A DNA stretch of 64,000 nucleotides from contig JAJFVL010000052.1 of NCBI GenBank assembly GCA_021371855.1, positions 136,969 to 200,968 of the forward strand, written 5' to 3'. Of this stretch, positions 35,596 through 43,667 are shown one piece after another (positions within the stretch are counted from its first letter, which is position 1; every line of letters starts with the position of its first letter). This DNA comes from Bacteroidales bacterium. Lineage in GTDB: Bacteria > Bacteroidota > Bacteroidia > Bacteroidales > VadinHA17. A model generated the notes under the pieces. That model worked only from the letters and a program-made list of their open reading frames with translations, was not told the origin of the DNA and ran no database searches. The translations under genes and the position numbers were made by a program.

Positions 35596-37122
35596 ATGAA
35601 AAAGCTACGAATCTGTATAATTGATCTTATCCACAACAGCCCTTCTCAATCACTGTACCGTCGTATCATGTTCCCAAATTATATTAGCATTATGCCCCAG
35701 ATCATTGGAGTATGGTGCAGAGAAGAAGGTCATGAGGTACATTATTCTATTTTTACAGGATCACAAAACTTAAAAAGTCTATTAGTAGATAAAACTGATC
35801 TGGTATTTATCAGTTCATTCTCCTATACGGCCCTGCTTGCCTATGCTCTCAGCAACTATTTCCGATCTAAGGGGATTGTTACTGTTCTTGGAGGACCTCA
35901 TGCCAGATGTTATCCGGAAGATGCGTGCCTTAATTTCGATTATGTACTTGGCTTGACTGATAAAGAATTATTAAAGGATTTATTGCATAACTTTGAATTA
36001 AATAATCGACCAGGAACATACCTTACTGCATTTTCCCAACCTTTGTCAATCCCAGGTGTTCGGGAAAGATGGGAATTTATTGAAAAGGTGCACAGACAAT
36101 TCAGTATTATTAAATTGGTATCAATGATTGGAAGTTTTGGTTGCCCATACAAGTGTGATTTCTGTATTGATTCCGAAATTCCGTATCAAACCCTTGATCC
36201 CAATATGATCAGGGAGGACCTTAAGTTTCTGATAAAAAAAATGAAACATCCTGAAGTATCTTGGTACGATCCAAATTTTGGCATTAAATTCAATTCATTT
36301 ATGGATACTATTGAATCAGCAGTTCCTCAAGGAAGCATTGATTTTATTGCCGAGTGCAGTTTGTCAGTTTTAAGTGAATCTAATGTAAAAAGGCTAAAAA
36401 GGAACGGATTCAAAATGATTATGCCAGGTATTGAATCATGGTTTGACTATGGGGAAAAACTAAGATTTGGATCTGGCGTTGGAATGGAAAAGGTAAGAGA
36501 AGTATCAGACAAGGTGAATATGATACAAAATTATATTCCACATGTACAAACTAACTTTATGTTTGGCTTTGACAGCGATGACGGTCAAATGCCTTTTGAA
36601 TTAACTAAGCGTTTTATTGACCTTTCTCCCGCTGTATATCCTTCATTTGCTCTGTTATCAGTATTTGGACAGGGTACAAAGGGCAATTTAAAGTATGAAA
36701 AAGAAAACAGGATTATTCCGTTTCCTTTTCACATGATGAGATCAGTTCACACACTAAATATTATCCCAAAAAATTATACATGGGAGGAATTTTATATCCT
36801 TTTTATCGATCTGCTGAAATACAGCTTTTCTTCCAAAGCTATATATCGTCGCTACAATTCGAATTATATGGCTGCTTCCAAGTGGATTACCCTTCTGCTG
36901 TCATTTACCATTGGTGGCGCAGGCAAAATAAAATATTTATCTGACATGTTGAAAAATCTTCGAAAAGAACCGGATTTTCAGTCGTTTGTAAAAAAAGAAA
37001 TCAATTATGTTCCGACATTCATGATAGAAGATGCAAAAAAAGACCTTGGTCCAATGTGGCAATGGCTTCCCAACAAGTCACTATCATATAATCCAAATGT
37101 AATTTCTCAATCAACTCTATGA
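35596..37122 (+). CDS. Radical SAM protein with N-terminal B12-binding-like domain
   Basis: A 508-residue enzyme. The first 150 residues resemble a cobalamin-binding Rossmann domain (MPQIIGVWCREEGHEV, VFISSFSYTALLAYAL, VTVLGGPHARCYPEDA). The radical SAM barrel follows, with cluster cysteines 183, 187 and 190 (SFGCPYKCDFC), then SWYDPNFGIKF and FGFDSDDG. The architecture is that of BchE-like and B12-dependent methylases or cyclases. No biosynthetic partner is next to it. Substrate unknown. Confidence 0.82.
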   Translation: MKKLRICIIDLIHNSPSQSLYRRIMFPNYISIMPQIIGVWCREEGHEVHYSIFTGSQNLKSLLVDKTDLVFISSFSYTALLAYALSNYFRSKGIVTVLGGPHARCYPEDACLNFDYVLGLTDKELLKDLLHNFELNNRPGTYLTAFSQPLSIPGVRERWEFIEKVHRQFSIIKLVSMIGSFGCPYKCDFCIDSEIPYQTLDPNMIREDLKFLIKKMKHPEVSWYDPNFGIKFNSFMDTIESAVPQGSIDFIAECSLSVLSESNVKRLKRNGFKMIMPGIESWFDYGEKLRFGSGVGMEKVREVSDKVNMIQNYIPHVQTNFMFGFDSDDGQMPFELTKRFIDLSPAVYPSFALLSVFGQGTKGNLKYEKENRIIPFPFHMMRSVHTLNIIPKNYTWEEFYILFIDLLKYSFSSKAIYRRYNSNYMAASKWITLLLSFTIGGAGKIKYLSDMLKNLRKEPDFQSFVKKEINYVPTFMIEDAKKDLGPMWQWLPNKSLSYNPNVISQSTL

Positions 37123-37237
37123 TAAAGGCATAGGAATATTTGAAAATTATTAAAAGATTTTTAATGAAAATAATAATCCCATTTCTCTGACCAGCAATTT
37201 TCAATTTATGAGTATCGGAAATCAAGCACATAAATAC

Positions 37238-37287
37238 ATTGATTTTATTCGTTACCCCATGCCCTAAAGGGTGCGAATAAAATCAAT
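37238..37287. repeat. Long inverted repeat with nested palindrome (MITE/REP-like)
   Basis: The 14-bp arms ATTGATTTTATTCG (37238-37251) and CGAATAAAATCAAT (37274-37287) are perfect, and CCCTAAAGGG (37262-37271) is a nested palindrome in the loop. It lies in the 442-base gap 37123-37564 between the radical SAM gene and tRNA-Thr, which holds no other feature I can support. Confidence 0.8.
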
Positions 37288-37564
37288 TGCTCCCTATGGA
37301 GAAAAACAAGTTTCTAAAGGATAAATTGCAGACAATAGCAGAAAGCCAGGACCTGGGTTTAAGACTCAATAACAAAAAATAAAGGGGTCTTTCAACCTGG
37401 ACTAAAAAAGTTAGCACTAAAACTTAACAAGAGTGTTCCATGTTGGAGTATTGGGATTTAGAGAGACCCATGAGTAAAATTTGAAACACTCCCGATTTAT
37501 TCTCACCAGCAAAAAGCAAATGACACATAAAATTATGCCAACATATTGATTATCAGTAATTCAG

Positions 37565-37637
37565 AGCCTCCAATGGGACTCGAACCCACGACCTGCTCAT
37601 TACGAATGAGCTGCTCTACCAACTGAGCTAAGGAGGC
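37565..37637 (-). tRNA. tRNA-Thr (anticodon CGT)
   Basis: The minus strand folds into a cloverleaf: acceptor GCCTCCT/TGGAGGC with one G-T type pair, D arm AGCTCAGTTGGTAGAGC, anticodon stem-loop GCTCA-TTCGTAA-TGAGC giving anticodon CGT, and T arm GTGGGTTCGAGTCCCA. CCA is not encoded. Confidence 0.94.
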
Positions 37638-37661
37638 ATAATTTGCCGCAAATATAATAAA

Positions 37662-38888
37662 TCATTCCAATTTTTCCAGTCTCTGAAGCAAAGGTGGATG
37701 GGAATAGTAAAAAAACACATAAGCGGGATGTGGCATCATGTTTGAAAGGCTTTTTACCGAAAGCTTTTTCAATGCTTCAGCAAGTACTTCCGGTTTGAAA
37801 TGTTCTTTCGCAAACCTGTCGGCAGCAAATTCGTTTTTACGCGATATGGAATTCGATATTAGCCCGATTATGAGCGATAAAGGGCTGTAAAGTATTCCAA
37901 ACACTATCAGACCAAGATGAAAACTTTGGTTTTGTGAACCCAGTGCTCTTGAAAGACCAGGATTGTTAACAACAAGGGAAAAAAGGAAAAGCATAAATCC
38001 TGTAAGAATAACAGAGAACAGTAGAGTTAATAAAACATGTTTCTTTTTATAATGTCCGATCTCATGTGCCAGAACTGCCACTATTTCTTCCTCTGAGAGT
38101 TCTTTTTGCAAGGTGTCATAAAGGACAATTCTTTTTTTAGGTCCAAATCCGGAAAAATATGCATTTGCCTTAGTACTTCTTTTTGATCCATCTATAACAT
38201 ATATGTTTTTTAGTTTAAAGCCTGCTCTTTTTGCAAATGTCTCGATCAGGGTTCTTAGCGATCCTTCCTGCAGAGGAGTCTGTTTATTGAATAGGGGAAC
38301 TATCAGTTCAGAATAAAAAAGGTTGATGAATATTGAGAAGGCGGTTATTAATACCCATGCATATAACCAGAAGTTCTTCCCTGTTTTGTAGTAAACCCAG
38401 GTAATAAAACCCAACACCGGAATACCTATCAGCAGAGTAATAAACCACGATTTTATATGATCTGTTATAAATGTCCTGATTGTCATTTTGTTAAATCCAT
38501 ATTTCTTTTCGATGACAAAAGTATCATAAAAACTGAAAGGTATATTTATTATATCGGAGGCAAAACCTATGATCCCAAAAAATATCAGAGAAATAAGGAT
38601 AAGATTCATACTGATCGTTCTGACCAGATTATCGACAATTGCAAAGCCTCCAAAGGTTATCATACCCAGGATCAACAGAAGATTAAACAACGATGACCAG
38701 AATGATAATTTCTTGTTATCTTTCTGATAAAGCTGAGTTTTTTTGTATTCCTCCTCGTCACATATCCCTTTTAATTTTCCGGGAAGGGTATCTGACCACA
38801 TGGTAGTATTCAGATAATCGAGATATCTTTCAATAACAAATCCCACAACAGGGATTATGAGAATAAGGTAGAAAATTGTATTGTGCAT
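37662..38888 (-). CDS. M48-family CAAX-type zinc endopeptidase
   Basis: A 408-residue integral membrane protease similar to Ste24/HtpX. Several transmembrane segments (about 4-20, 65-85, 92-112, 148-168, 172-192, 285-305, 325-345) surround the zinc site HEIGH (275-279), and the third ligand is probably the glutamate in RKNEFAADRF (near 350). It likely works in membrane-protein quality control. The start lies only 16 bases after the T tract of a structured RNA candidate, which may control it. The tRNA-Thr gene is just downstream. Confidence 0.9.
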   Translation of the reverse strand: MHNTIFYLILIIPVVGFVIERYLDYLNTTMWSDTLPGKLKGICDEEEYKKTQLYQKDNKKLSFWSSLFNLLLILGMITFGGFAIVDNLVRTISMNLILISLIFFGIIGFASDIINIPFSFYDTFVIEKKYGFNKMTIRTFITDHIKSWFITLLIGIPVLGFITWVYYKTGKNFWLYAWVLITAFSIFINLFYSELIVPLFNKQTPLQEGSLRTLIETFAKRAGFKLKNIYVIDGSKRSTKANAYFSGFGPKKRIVLYDTLQKELSEEEIVAVLAHEIGHYKKKHVLLTLLFSVILTGFMLFLFSLVVNNPGLSRALGSQNQSFHLGLIVFGILYSPLSLIIGLISNSISRKNEFAADRFAKEHFKPEVLAEALKKLSVKSLSNMMPHPAYVFFYYSHPPLLQRLEKLE

Positions 38889-38903
38889 GGATCAGCAGTT
38901 GAT

Positions 38904-38998
38904 AAAAAAAAGAAGCAGGGCACCTTTTTAAAATATAAGTGTGGAATAAATATGTCTCGCTGCATTTCCTCGTGCTAAAAGGATAGGTGCCCTGCGGT
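38904..38998 (-). ncRNA. Candidate structured small RNA or leader before the M48 protease gene
   Basis: On the minus strand GCAGGGCACCT (38985-38995) and AGGTGCCCTGC (38915-38925) form a perfect 11-bp stem around about 59 bases. TTC and a run of eight T follow directly (38904-38911), which looks like an intrinsic terminator. A near-consensus -7 box, TATCTTTA, lies at 39003-39010 just before the predicted 5' end. The loop contains a GC-richer stretch, GCACGAGGAAATGCAGCGAG, which could form a small inner hairpin (GCA/TGC). Alternatives are a large-loop fabG terminator, an independent sRNA, or an attenuator for the protease gene 16 bases downstream. The SRP RNA core motif is not present. Confidence 0.45.
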
Positions 38999-39020
38999 TT
39001 TGTAAAGATAATAAATATTT

Positions 39021-39767
39021 TTAAGTTAACATACCACCACAGACATGAATTGTTTGTCCTGATATGAAAGATGATAATTCTGATGCAAGATATAACGCTG
39101 TGTCGGCAACATCGTCAGGGGTTCCGCCACGTCTGAGAGGAATTTTATTTATCCACTCTTTTTTTATTTCCTCAGGTAACTCTTTTGTCATATCAGAAAT
39201 AATAAAACCCGGGGCAATTGCATTTACACGAATATTTCTGGCTCCGAATTCTTTTGCAGCGGATTTTGTAAACCCGATTATTCCTGCCTTTGATGATGAG
39301 TAGTTAACCTGGTTTGCGTTTCCGGAAACACCTACCACCGAACTCATATTAATCATACTTCCGGAACCCTGTTTCCACATTATAGGCTGAACTGCTTTTG
39401 TAAAGTTAAAAACCGATTTAAGGTTTACCGTTATTACAGCATCCCATTGATCTTCTGTCATCCTTTTAAAGGCACCGTCTTTTGTAATACCGGCATTATT
39501 TACCAAAATGTCAATCCGACCAAAATCTTCTGCTATCTGAGCGACCACCTTCTGTGTTTCGTCAAATTTGGCTGCATTTGAAGCATAACCTTTTGCTTTT
39601 ACTCCTAAATTGGTCAGCTCTTTTTCGACTGCTTTTACATTATCATCGTATGCCAGATCAGTGAATGCAATATTGGCACCGTTTTGGGCAAATCTAACGG
39701 CAATTGCTTTTCCTATACCTCTGGCGGCACCGGTAATTAATGCTGTTTTTCCTTCTAGTAATTTCAT
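39021..39767 (-). CDS. fabG: 3-oxoacyl-[acyl-carrier-protein] reductase
   Basis: A 248-residue classical SDR. The cofactor motif GAARGIGKA is at residue 13, NNAG near 88, the catalytic serine in MSSVVG, and the YSSSKAG motif supplies tyrosine and lysine. C-terminal FISGQTIHVCGGM is typical of FabG. It reduces beta-ketoacyl-ACP in fatty acid synthesis. No other fab gene is adjacent, so a different SDR substrate cannot be ruled out. Confidence 0.9.
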   Translation of the reverse strand: MKLLEGKTALITGAARGIGKAIAVRFAQNGANIAFTDLAYDDNVKAVEKELTNLGVKAKGYASNAAKFDETQKVVAQIAEDFGRIDILVNNAGITKDGAFKRMTEDQWDAVITVNLKSVFNFTKAVQPIMWKQGSGSMINMSSVVGVSGNANQVNYSSSKAGIIGFTKSAAKEFGARNIRVNAIAPGFIISDMTKELPEEIKKEWINKIPLRRGGTPDDVADTALYLASELSSFISGQTIHVCGGMLT

Positions 39768-39798
39768 ACGTTATTTTTTAATTTTAAAAATTGTACGA

Positions 39799-39845
39799 AA
39801 CCACACATGATTATTAATGAATTACGTTCATTTCTGTGCGTGATT
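39799..39845. repeat. Palindromic repeat of the ACACATGATT family
   Basis: Upstream of fabG the sequence has AACCACACATGATTA, then AATGAA and TTCATT as a small inverted repeat, then CTGTGCGTGATT. The order matches the core of the cluster at 13946-13998 (AACCCACATGATTG, AATGAAT/ATTCATT, ATGTGCGG). A third related stretch is at 63806. Confidence 0.6.
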
Positions 39846-39942
39846 TTGATCAATCATATGGATTTCATACCTATATTAAATTTATGCAAATATATGATAA
39901 AGTACGAAAATCTGCCTTCGCAAGAAAAGCTTTAATAACGTT

Positions 39943-40059
39943 GCAACCTCTGCAACCTCTACAACCTCTACAATCTCTACAATCTCTACAATCTTTACAA
40001 TCTTTACAGCCTTTACAGCTCCTACAGCCTCTACACCCTCTACACCCTCTACACCCTTT
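39943..40059. repeat. Degenerate 9-bp tandem array over the sucD stop codon
   Basis: Thirteen consecutive 9-bp units run without interruption from GCAACCTCT through ACAACCTCT, ACAATCTCT, ACAATCTTT and ACAGCCTTT to ACACCCTCT and ACACCCTTT. The sucD stop codon (complement of CTA at 40049-40051) and its last codons lie inside the array. Neighbouring units are most alike, as expected for slippage growth. Confidence 0.93.
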
Positions 40060-40924
40060 TTAACAGCTTTGCCACCATTGCTCCTATTTCGGCCGGAGAT
40101 TCAACAACGTAGATACCACAGTCTTTCATTATTTTCATTTTTGCAGCAGCAGTATCATTCTTACCTCCTATAATTGCGCCGGCGTGACCCATTTTCCTGC
40201 CTTTTGGAGCAGTTTGACCTGCAATGAATCCTACCACAGGTTTTGTCCCGTATGCTTTGATCCAATCAGCAGCTTCTGCTTCCATATTTCCACCGATTTC
40301 ACCAATAACGACAATAGCTTCAGTATCTTTATCTTCCATCATGAGTTTTACAGCATCAAGAGTCGTAGTTCCGACAACCGGGTCGCCACCAATTCCGATA
40401 CATGTTGACTGTCCAAGTCCGGCTTTGGTCACCTGATCCACAGCCTCATACGTCAGAGTACCTGACCGGGAAATTATCCCCACGGAACCTTTCCTGTGAA
40501 TGAACCCGGGCATAATTCCAACCTTTGATTCACCGGGAGTGATTATTCCGGGGCAGTTTGGTCCTATAAGCCTGCAGTTTGTTGACTTGAGGTGATCCTT
40601 GACAAGAACCATATCTGAAACAGGAATCCCTTCCGTTATTGCAACAACAAGCCTTATCCCTCCGTCAGCTGCTTCCAGGATCGAATCAGCAGCCGCAAAC
40701 GGCGGAACAAAAATGATCGATACATCTGCACCAGTTTCTGAAACAGCTTCTCTGACGGTATTGAAAACAGGCAGACCCAGATGCACCTGACCTCCTTTTC
40801 CGGGAGTGACCCCTCCTACTACTTTAGTACCATATTCGATCATTTGTGTTGAGTGGAAAGTTCCTTCATTTCCCGTAAATCCCTGAACTATAACTTTTGA
40901 GTTCTTATTCAGAAGAATGCCCAT
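40049..40924 (-). CDS. sucD: Succinate-CoA ligase, alpha subunit
   Basis: A 291-residue ADP-forming ligase subunit. The CoA-binding Rossmann domain (KVIVQGFTGNEGTFHSTQMIEYG, GGVTPGKGGQVHLGLPVF) precedes the ligase domain with PGIITPGESKVGIMPG and the phosphohistidine motif GHAGAIIGG near residue 250. It works in the citric acid cycle with SucC, which is not in this window. The C-terminus (KRV and stop) is formed by the first unit of a 9-bp tandem array. Confidence 0.95.
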   Translation of the reverse strand: MGILLNKNSKVIVQGFTGNEGTFHSTQMIEYGTKVVGGVTPGKGGQVHLGLPVFNTVREAVSETGADVSIIFVPPFAAADSILEAADGGIRLVVAITEGIPVSDMVLVKDHLKSTNCRLIGPNCPGIITPGESKVGIMPGFIHRKGSVGIISRSGTLTYEAVDQVTKAGLGQSTCIGIGGDPVVGTTTLDAVKLMMEDKDTEAIVVIGEIGGNMEAEAADWIKAYGTKPVVGFIAGQTAPKGRKMGHAGAIIGGKNDTAAAKMKIMKDCGIYVVESPAEIGAMVAKLLKRV

Positions 40925-41110
40925 AAGTAAAAGATATTTAAAAATATATGAACAAAATTATTTTCAATAATTAACCAGTTTCCATGATAACTGCAGTCTC
41001 AAAAATAATTAATTATTGCTGGTTTTCCGTCTTATTTAAGTAATAATTAGCAGAATGTTTCAATCCGATAATATTGTTGAGCAGACAAAAACAGAAAATT
41101 TATTTCTCAG

Positions 41111-41138
41111 CATTCAACATTTCACATTCCACATTCAA
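41111..41138. repeat. Short 7-bp tandem array upstream of mnmE
   Basis: Four units, CATTCAA, CATTTCA, CATTCCA and CATTCAA, follow each other. It is a third small degenerate array with a different period from those beside dinB and sucD. Confidence 0.75.
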
Positions 41139-41214
41139 CAACATGTAAGGTGTGGCATTTAATTTGAGCTGGTCAGTTAAGTTTCATACATTTGCATTAT
41201 AACAGTTTTGAAAA

Positions 41215-42618
41215 ATGATGAGATCAGAAGATACTATCTGCGCTCCTGCAACAGCGGTAGGTGGTGCGATTGCGGTCATAAGAATAAGCGGCACAAACAG
41301 CCTGAGTATTTGTGAGAAGATATTCTATCCTTCAGACAAGAGTATTAAACTATCTGAACAAAAGGGATATACGATAGTTTTTGGAGAGATACATTCAGGA
41401 AAGGAGATTATTGATGAAGTACTTGTGAGTGTTTTCAGGTTGCCTCACTCATACACCGGCGAGAACTCTGCTGAAATATCGTGCCATGCCTCGCCTTTCA
41501 TCGTAAAGAAAATTCTTGAATTATTAATTACAAACGGAGCCATTTCTGCTAAACCCGGCGAGTTCACTCAAAGAGCTTTCTTAAACGGTAAAATGGACCT
41601 TTCGCAGGCAGAAGCAGTTGCCGATATAATAGCTTCAAAAACCAGGTCGGCTCACAATGTTGCAATGAACCAGATGCGTGGAGGATTCTCATCTGAGATA
41701 AGCAGGCTGCGTACAGAGCTGCTTCATTTTGCTTCACTGATTGAACTTGAACTTGATTTTGGAGAGGAAGACGTTGAATTTGCCGACAGAAATGAACTTA
41801 CGAATATTATTATAAAAGTAAAGAGTCTTACAGACCGGCTGGCAGGTTCTTTTATGCTTGGAAATGCTGTAAAGAATGGTATCCCGGTTGTAATAGTAGG
41901 TAAACCCAATTCGGGAAAATCGACACTTCTGAACGCCCTGCTGATGGAAGAAAAGGCCATAGTATCGGAAATACCGGGGACCACACGGGATACTATTGAA
42001 GACACTATTGTTATTGAAGGAATTGAATACAGATTCATTGATACAGCTGGTTTGCGCGAAACATCTGATGTTATTGAGAAGCTCGGCATAAAAAAGACAC
42101 ATGAAAAGATAAATCAGGCTTCAGTAATTCTTCTTATTGACGAGGTATCTGATTCTTATGAATCAATAAATAAAAGGATACAGACTATCCGGAAGATGAT
42201 AGGAGAATCGGAAAAACGGCTGATTATTCTTATCAATAAAGTAGATCAGGTTTCTGAAGAACTACAGCACGTACTTGCTGACAAAATTGATGTTAAAGAA
42301 AAGGAATCATTACTTTTTATATCAGCTAAAAAGAAATCAGGACTTGATGATCTCAGAAAAAATCTGAGTGAAGTGATAGCGAAGGAAAAGTTGAATTCTG
42401 AGAGTGTTATAATAACCAATATAAGGCATTATGAGGCATTACTGCATGTTTCGGAGAGCCTTGCAAGGGTTATGACAGGACTTGAGGATCAGATTCCTGA
42501 AGATCTGATAGCAATTGATATTCGTCAGGCTATTCATTATCTTGGCGAAATAACCGGAGAGATCACAACAGATGAGATACTGGGAAATATCTTCAAGAAT
42601 TTTTGCATCGGAAAGTAA
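41215..42618 (+). CDS. mnmE: tRNA uridine-5-carboxymethylaminomethyl(34) synthesis GTPase MnmE
   Basis: A 467-residue GTPase. The N-terminal folate-binding domain starts SEDTICAPATAVGGAIAVIRISG. A helical domain carries the inserted G domain (GKPNSGKSTLLNALL near 227, GTTRDTIED, DTAGLRE, NKVD). The family-specific C-terminal FCIGK supplies the cysteine. With MnmG it modifies the wobble uridine of several tRNAs. Two ATG codons in tandem (41215, 41218) are possible starts. Confidence 0.96.
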   Translation: MMRSEDTICAPATAVGGAIAVIRISGTNSLSICEKIFYPSDKSIKLSEQKGYTIVFGEIHSGKEIIDEVLVSVFRLPHSYTGENSAEISCHASPFIVKKILELLITNGAISAKPGEFTQRAFLNGKMDLSQAEAVADIIASKTRSAHNVAMNQMRGGFSSEISRLRTELLHFASLIELELDFGEEDVEFADRNELTNIIIKVKSLTDRLAGSFMLGNAVKNGIPVVIVGKPNSGKSTLLNALLMEEKAIVSEIPGTTRDTIEDTIVIEGIEYRFIDTAGLRETSDVIEKLGIKKTHEKINQASVILLIDEVSDSYESINKRIQTIRKMIGESEKRLIILINKVDQVSEELQHVLADKIDVKEKESLLFISAKKKSGLDDLRKNLSEVIAKEKLNSESVIITNIRHYEALLHVSESLARVMTGLEDQIPEDLIAIDIRQAIHYLGEITGEITTDEILGNIFKNFCIGK

Positions 42619-42637
42619 CAGTACTTTTGTTTACTCC

Positions 42638-42794
42638 TGTACATTTCATCACTCTGTTTGTGTGTGCTACCACCATGCAGGAACAAAGGCTTTTCTTTGG
42701 TCTCATTGTTTATAAAATCGCCTAGCATCTCCCCCATTTCCTGGAACTGGATAAATATCACTATCTCCGGCCGCGGGGCAAACGATTGCTGAAA
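42638..42794 (-). pseudogene. Remnant of an SNF2-type helicase C-terminal domain
   Basis: On the minus strand a short open stretch reads EIVIFIQFQEMGEMLGDF and then KEKPLFLHGGSTHKQSDEM. This is the start of the second RecA-like domain of SNF2/SWI helicases, whose usual pattern is LIFTQFxEMGxLL followed by LFLHGG. Stops on both sides and the small size show it is a fragment. The closest complete gene is not in this window. Confidence 0.55.
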
Positions 42795-42905
42795 TCAATT
42801 TTCGTCAGTGAATTCAGCCACTGTTGACCCCACCATTTAATCCCGAATTTTGACATCTTCCTTTTTTAGGACTAAGAATACACTCTCAAATACTTAAAAA
42901 ATCAT

Positions 42906-42923
42906 CCGGTTTATACAAACCGG
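42906..42923. repeat. Perfect small hairpin in the decayed region
   Basis: CCGGTTT and AAACCGG with a 4-base loop (ATAC). It lies inside 42619-43469, an 850-base stretch with no intact gene that holds only helicase and XRE fragments. There is no T tract, so it is not a standard terminator. Confidence 0.55.
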
Positions 42924-43225
42924 CATAATGTTGAAAACTTTCGCAGACACTCATATTTCTTCATAAAAATAACCTGAAACATTTTATAAATTTGACAATA
43001 ATGTCTAAATATCGGCTGTTTTCTTGAATACATCACCTTTGCCTATTATTAGTCATTCGGCGGATATGTCATGGTTCTTTACTAGATGGGACAGACATGC
43101 CATTTTGGAAGATGTCATGAGAGTGATCTTTTCCCAGTTGATACAAGTTACAGCGATTGATGTTCATCTCATCGCAAAAGGTCTTTTTACCTCTTAGTTC
43201 ACGAGAAGATATAAGCATATTGTTA

Positions 43226-43387
43226 TTACGCCAGGTTTATATCAAGGTGCAGTATAATTCCCAACACCGCAGCGATACGGATAAACGAGAACAGCTGCAA
43301 GTCTGTTTCTCCCTTTTCGATGCGGTTGATGTAGGTGCGCTCCCTGTCGACACGTTCGGCGAGCTCCTCTTGTGTAATCCCGAAGTT
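43226..43387 (-). pseudogene. Truncated XRE-type helix-turn-helix regulator
   Basis: The minus strand encodes 53 residues, NFGITQEELAERVDRERTYI and on through NRIEKGETDLQLFSFIRIAAV, ending in a TAA. This is helices 2-5 of a Cro/CI-type domain. The first helix and the start codon are missing, since a stop codon lies directly upstream in frame. It is probably a remnant of a regulator or antitoxin gene. Confidence 0.6.
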
Positions 43388-43443
43388 TTATTTCTGAGTT
43401 ATTTACTTATTTTTTAAAATAGCTAACAATATTTCACTAAAAT

Positions 43444-43464
43444 GTAATAAATATATTACTTTTG
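43444..43464 (+). promoter_or_regulatory. hicA promoter with overlapping palindrome
   Basis: A -7 box TACTTTTG (43457-43464) lies 5 bases before the hicA ATG. GTAATA (43444-43449) and TATTAC (43454-43459) form an inverted repeat with a 4-base spacer that overlaps the box. This is where the HTH-bearing HicB antitoxin would repress its own operon; binding is inferred. Confidence 0.45.
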
Positions 43465-43469
43465 TACTT

Positions 43470-43667
43470 ATGAAATTTAACGACCTTTTCACCCTCTTAA
43501 AGAAAGACGGATGGTTTATAGTAAGGCAAAAAGGTAGCCATGTGACTATGCAACATCCGACAAAACCCGGACAAATCACTGTACCATTTCATGCGGGGAA
43601 AGAAGTTAAAAAAGGTCTGTTAAAAGCAATATCGAAACAAGCGGGGATTAAAACAAATAAAAGATGA
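43470..43667 (+). CDS. hicA: HicA-family mRNA interferase toxin
   Basis: A 65-residue protein with the compact double-stranded-RNA-binding-like HicA fold: MKFNDLFTLLKKDGWFIVRQ, the catalytic-histidine motif GSHVTM, TVPFHAGKEVKKG and LLKAISKQAGI. By family knowledge it cleaves mRNA when not bound by its antitoxin. The stop overlaps the start of the downstream antitoxin gene by four bases (ATGA), the toxin-first order typical of hicAB. Confidence 0.93.
   Translation: MKFNDLFTLLKKDGWFIVRQKGSHVTMQHPTKPGQITVPFHAGKEVKKGLLKAISKQAGIKTNKR

Noticed and set aside
38904..38998. SRP 4.5S RNA or 6S RNA
   Set aside because: The conserved SRP apical motif (GGAA tetraloop with flanking AGCA) is not formed, and the length is too short for 6S RNA.
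39943..40059. CRISPR or a coding repeat protein
   Set aside because: There are no spacers. The plus-strand frame through it gives only LQPLQSLQ repeats with no start context, and the array lies over the end of sucD on the other strand.
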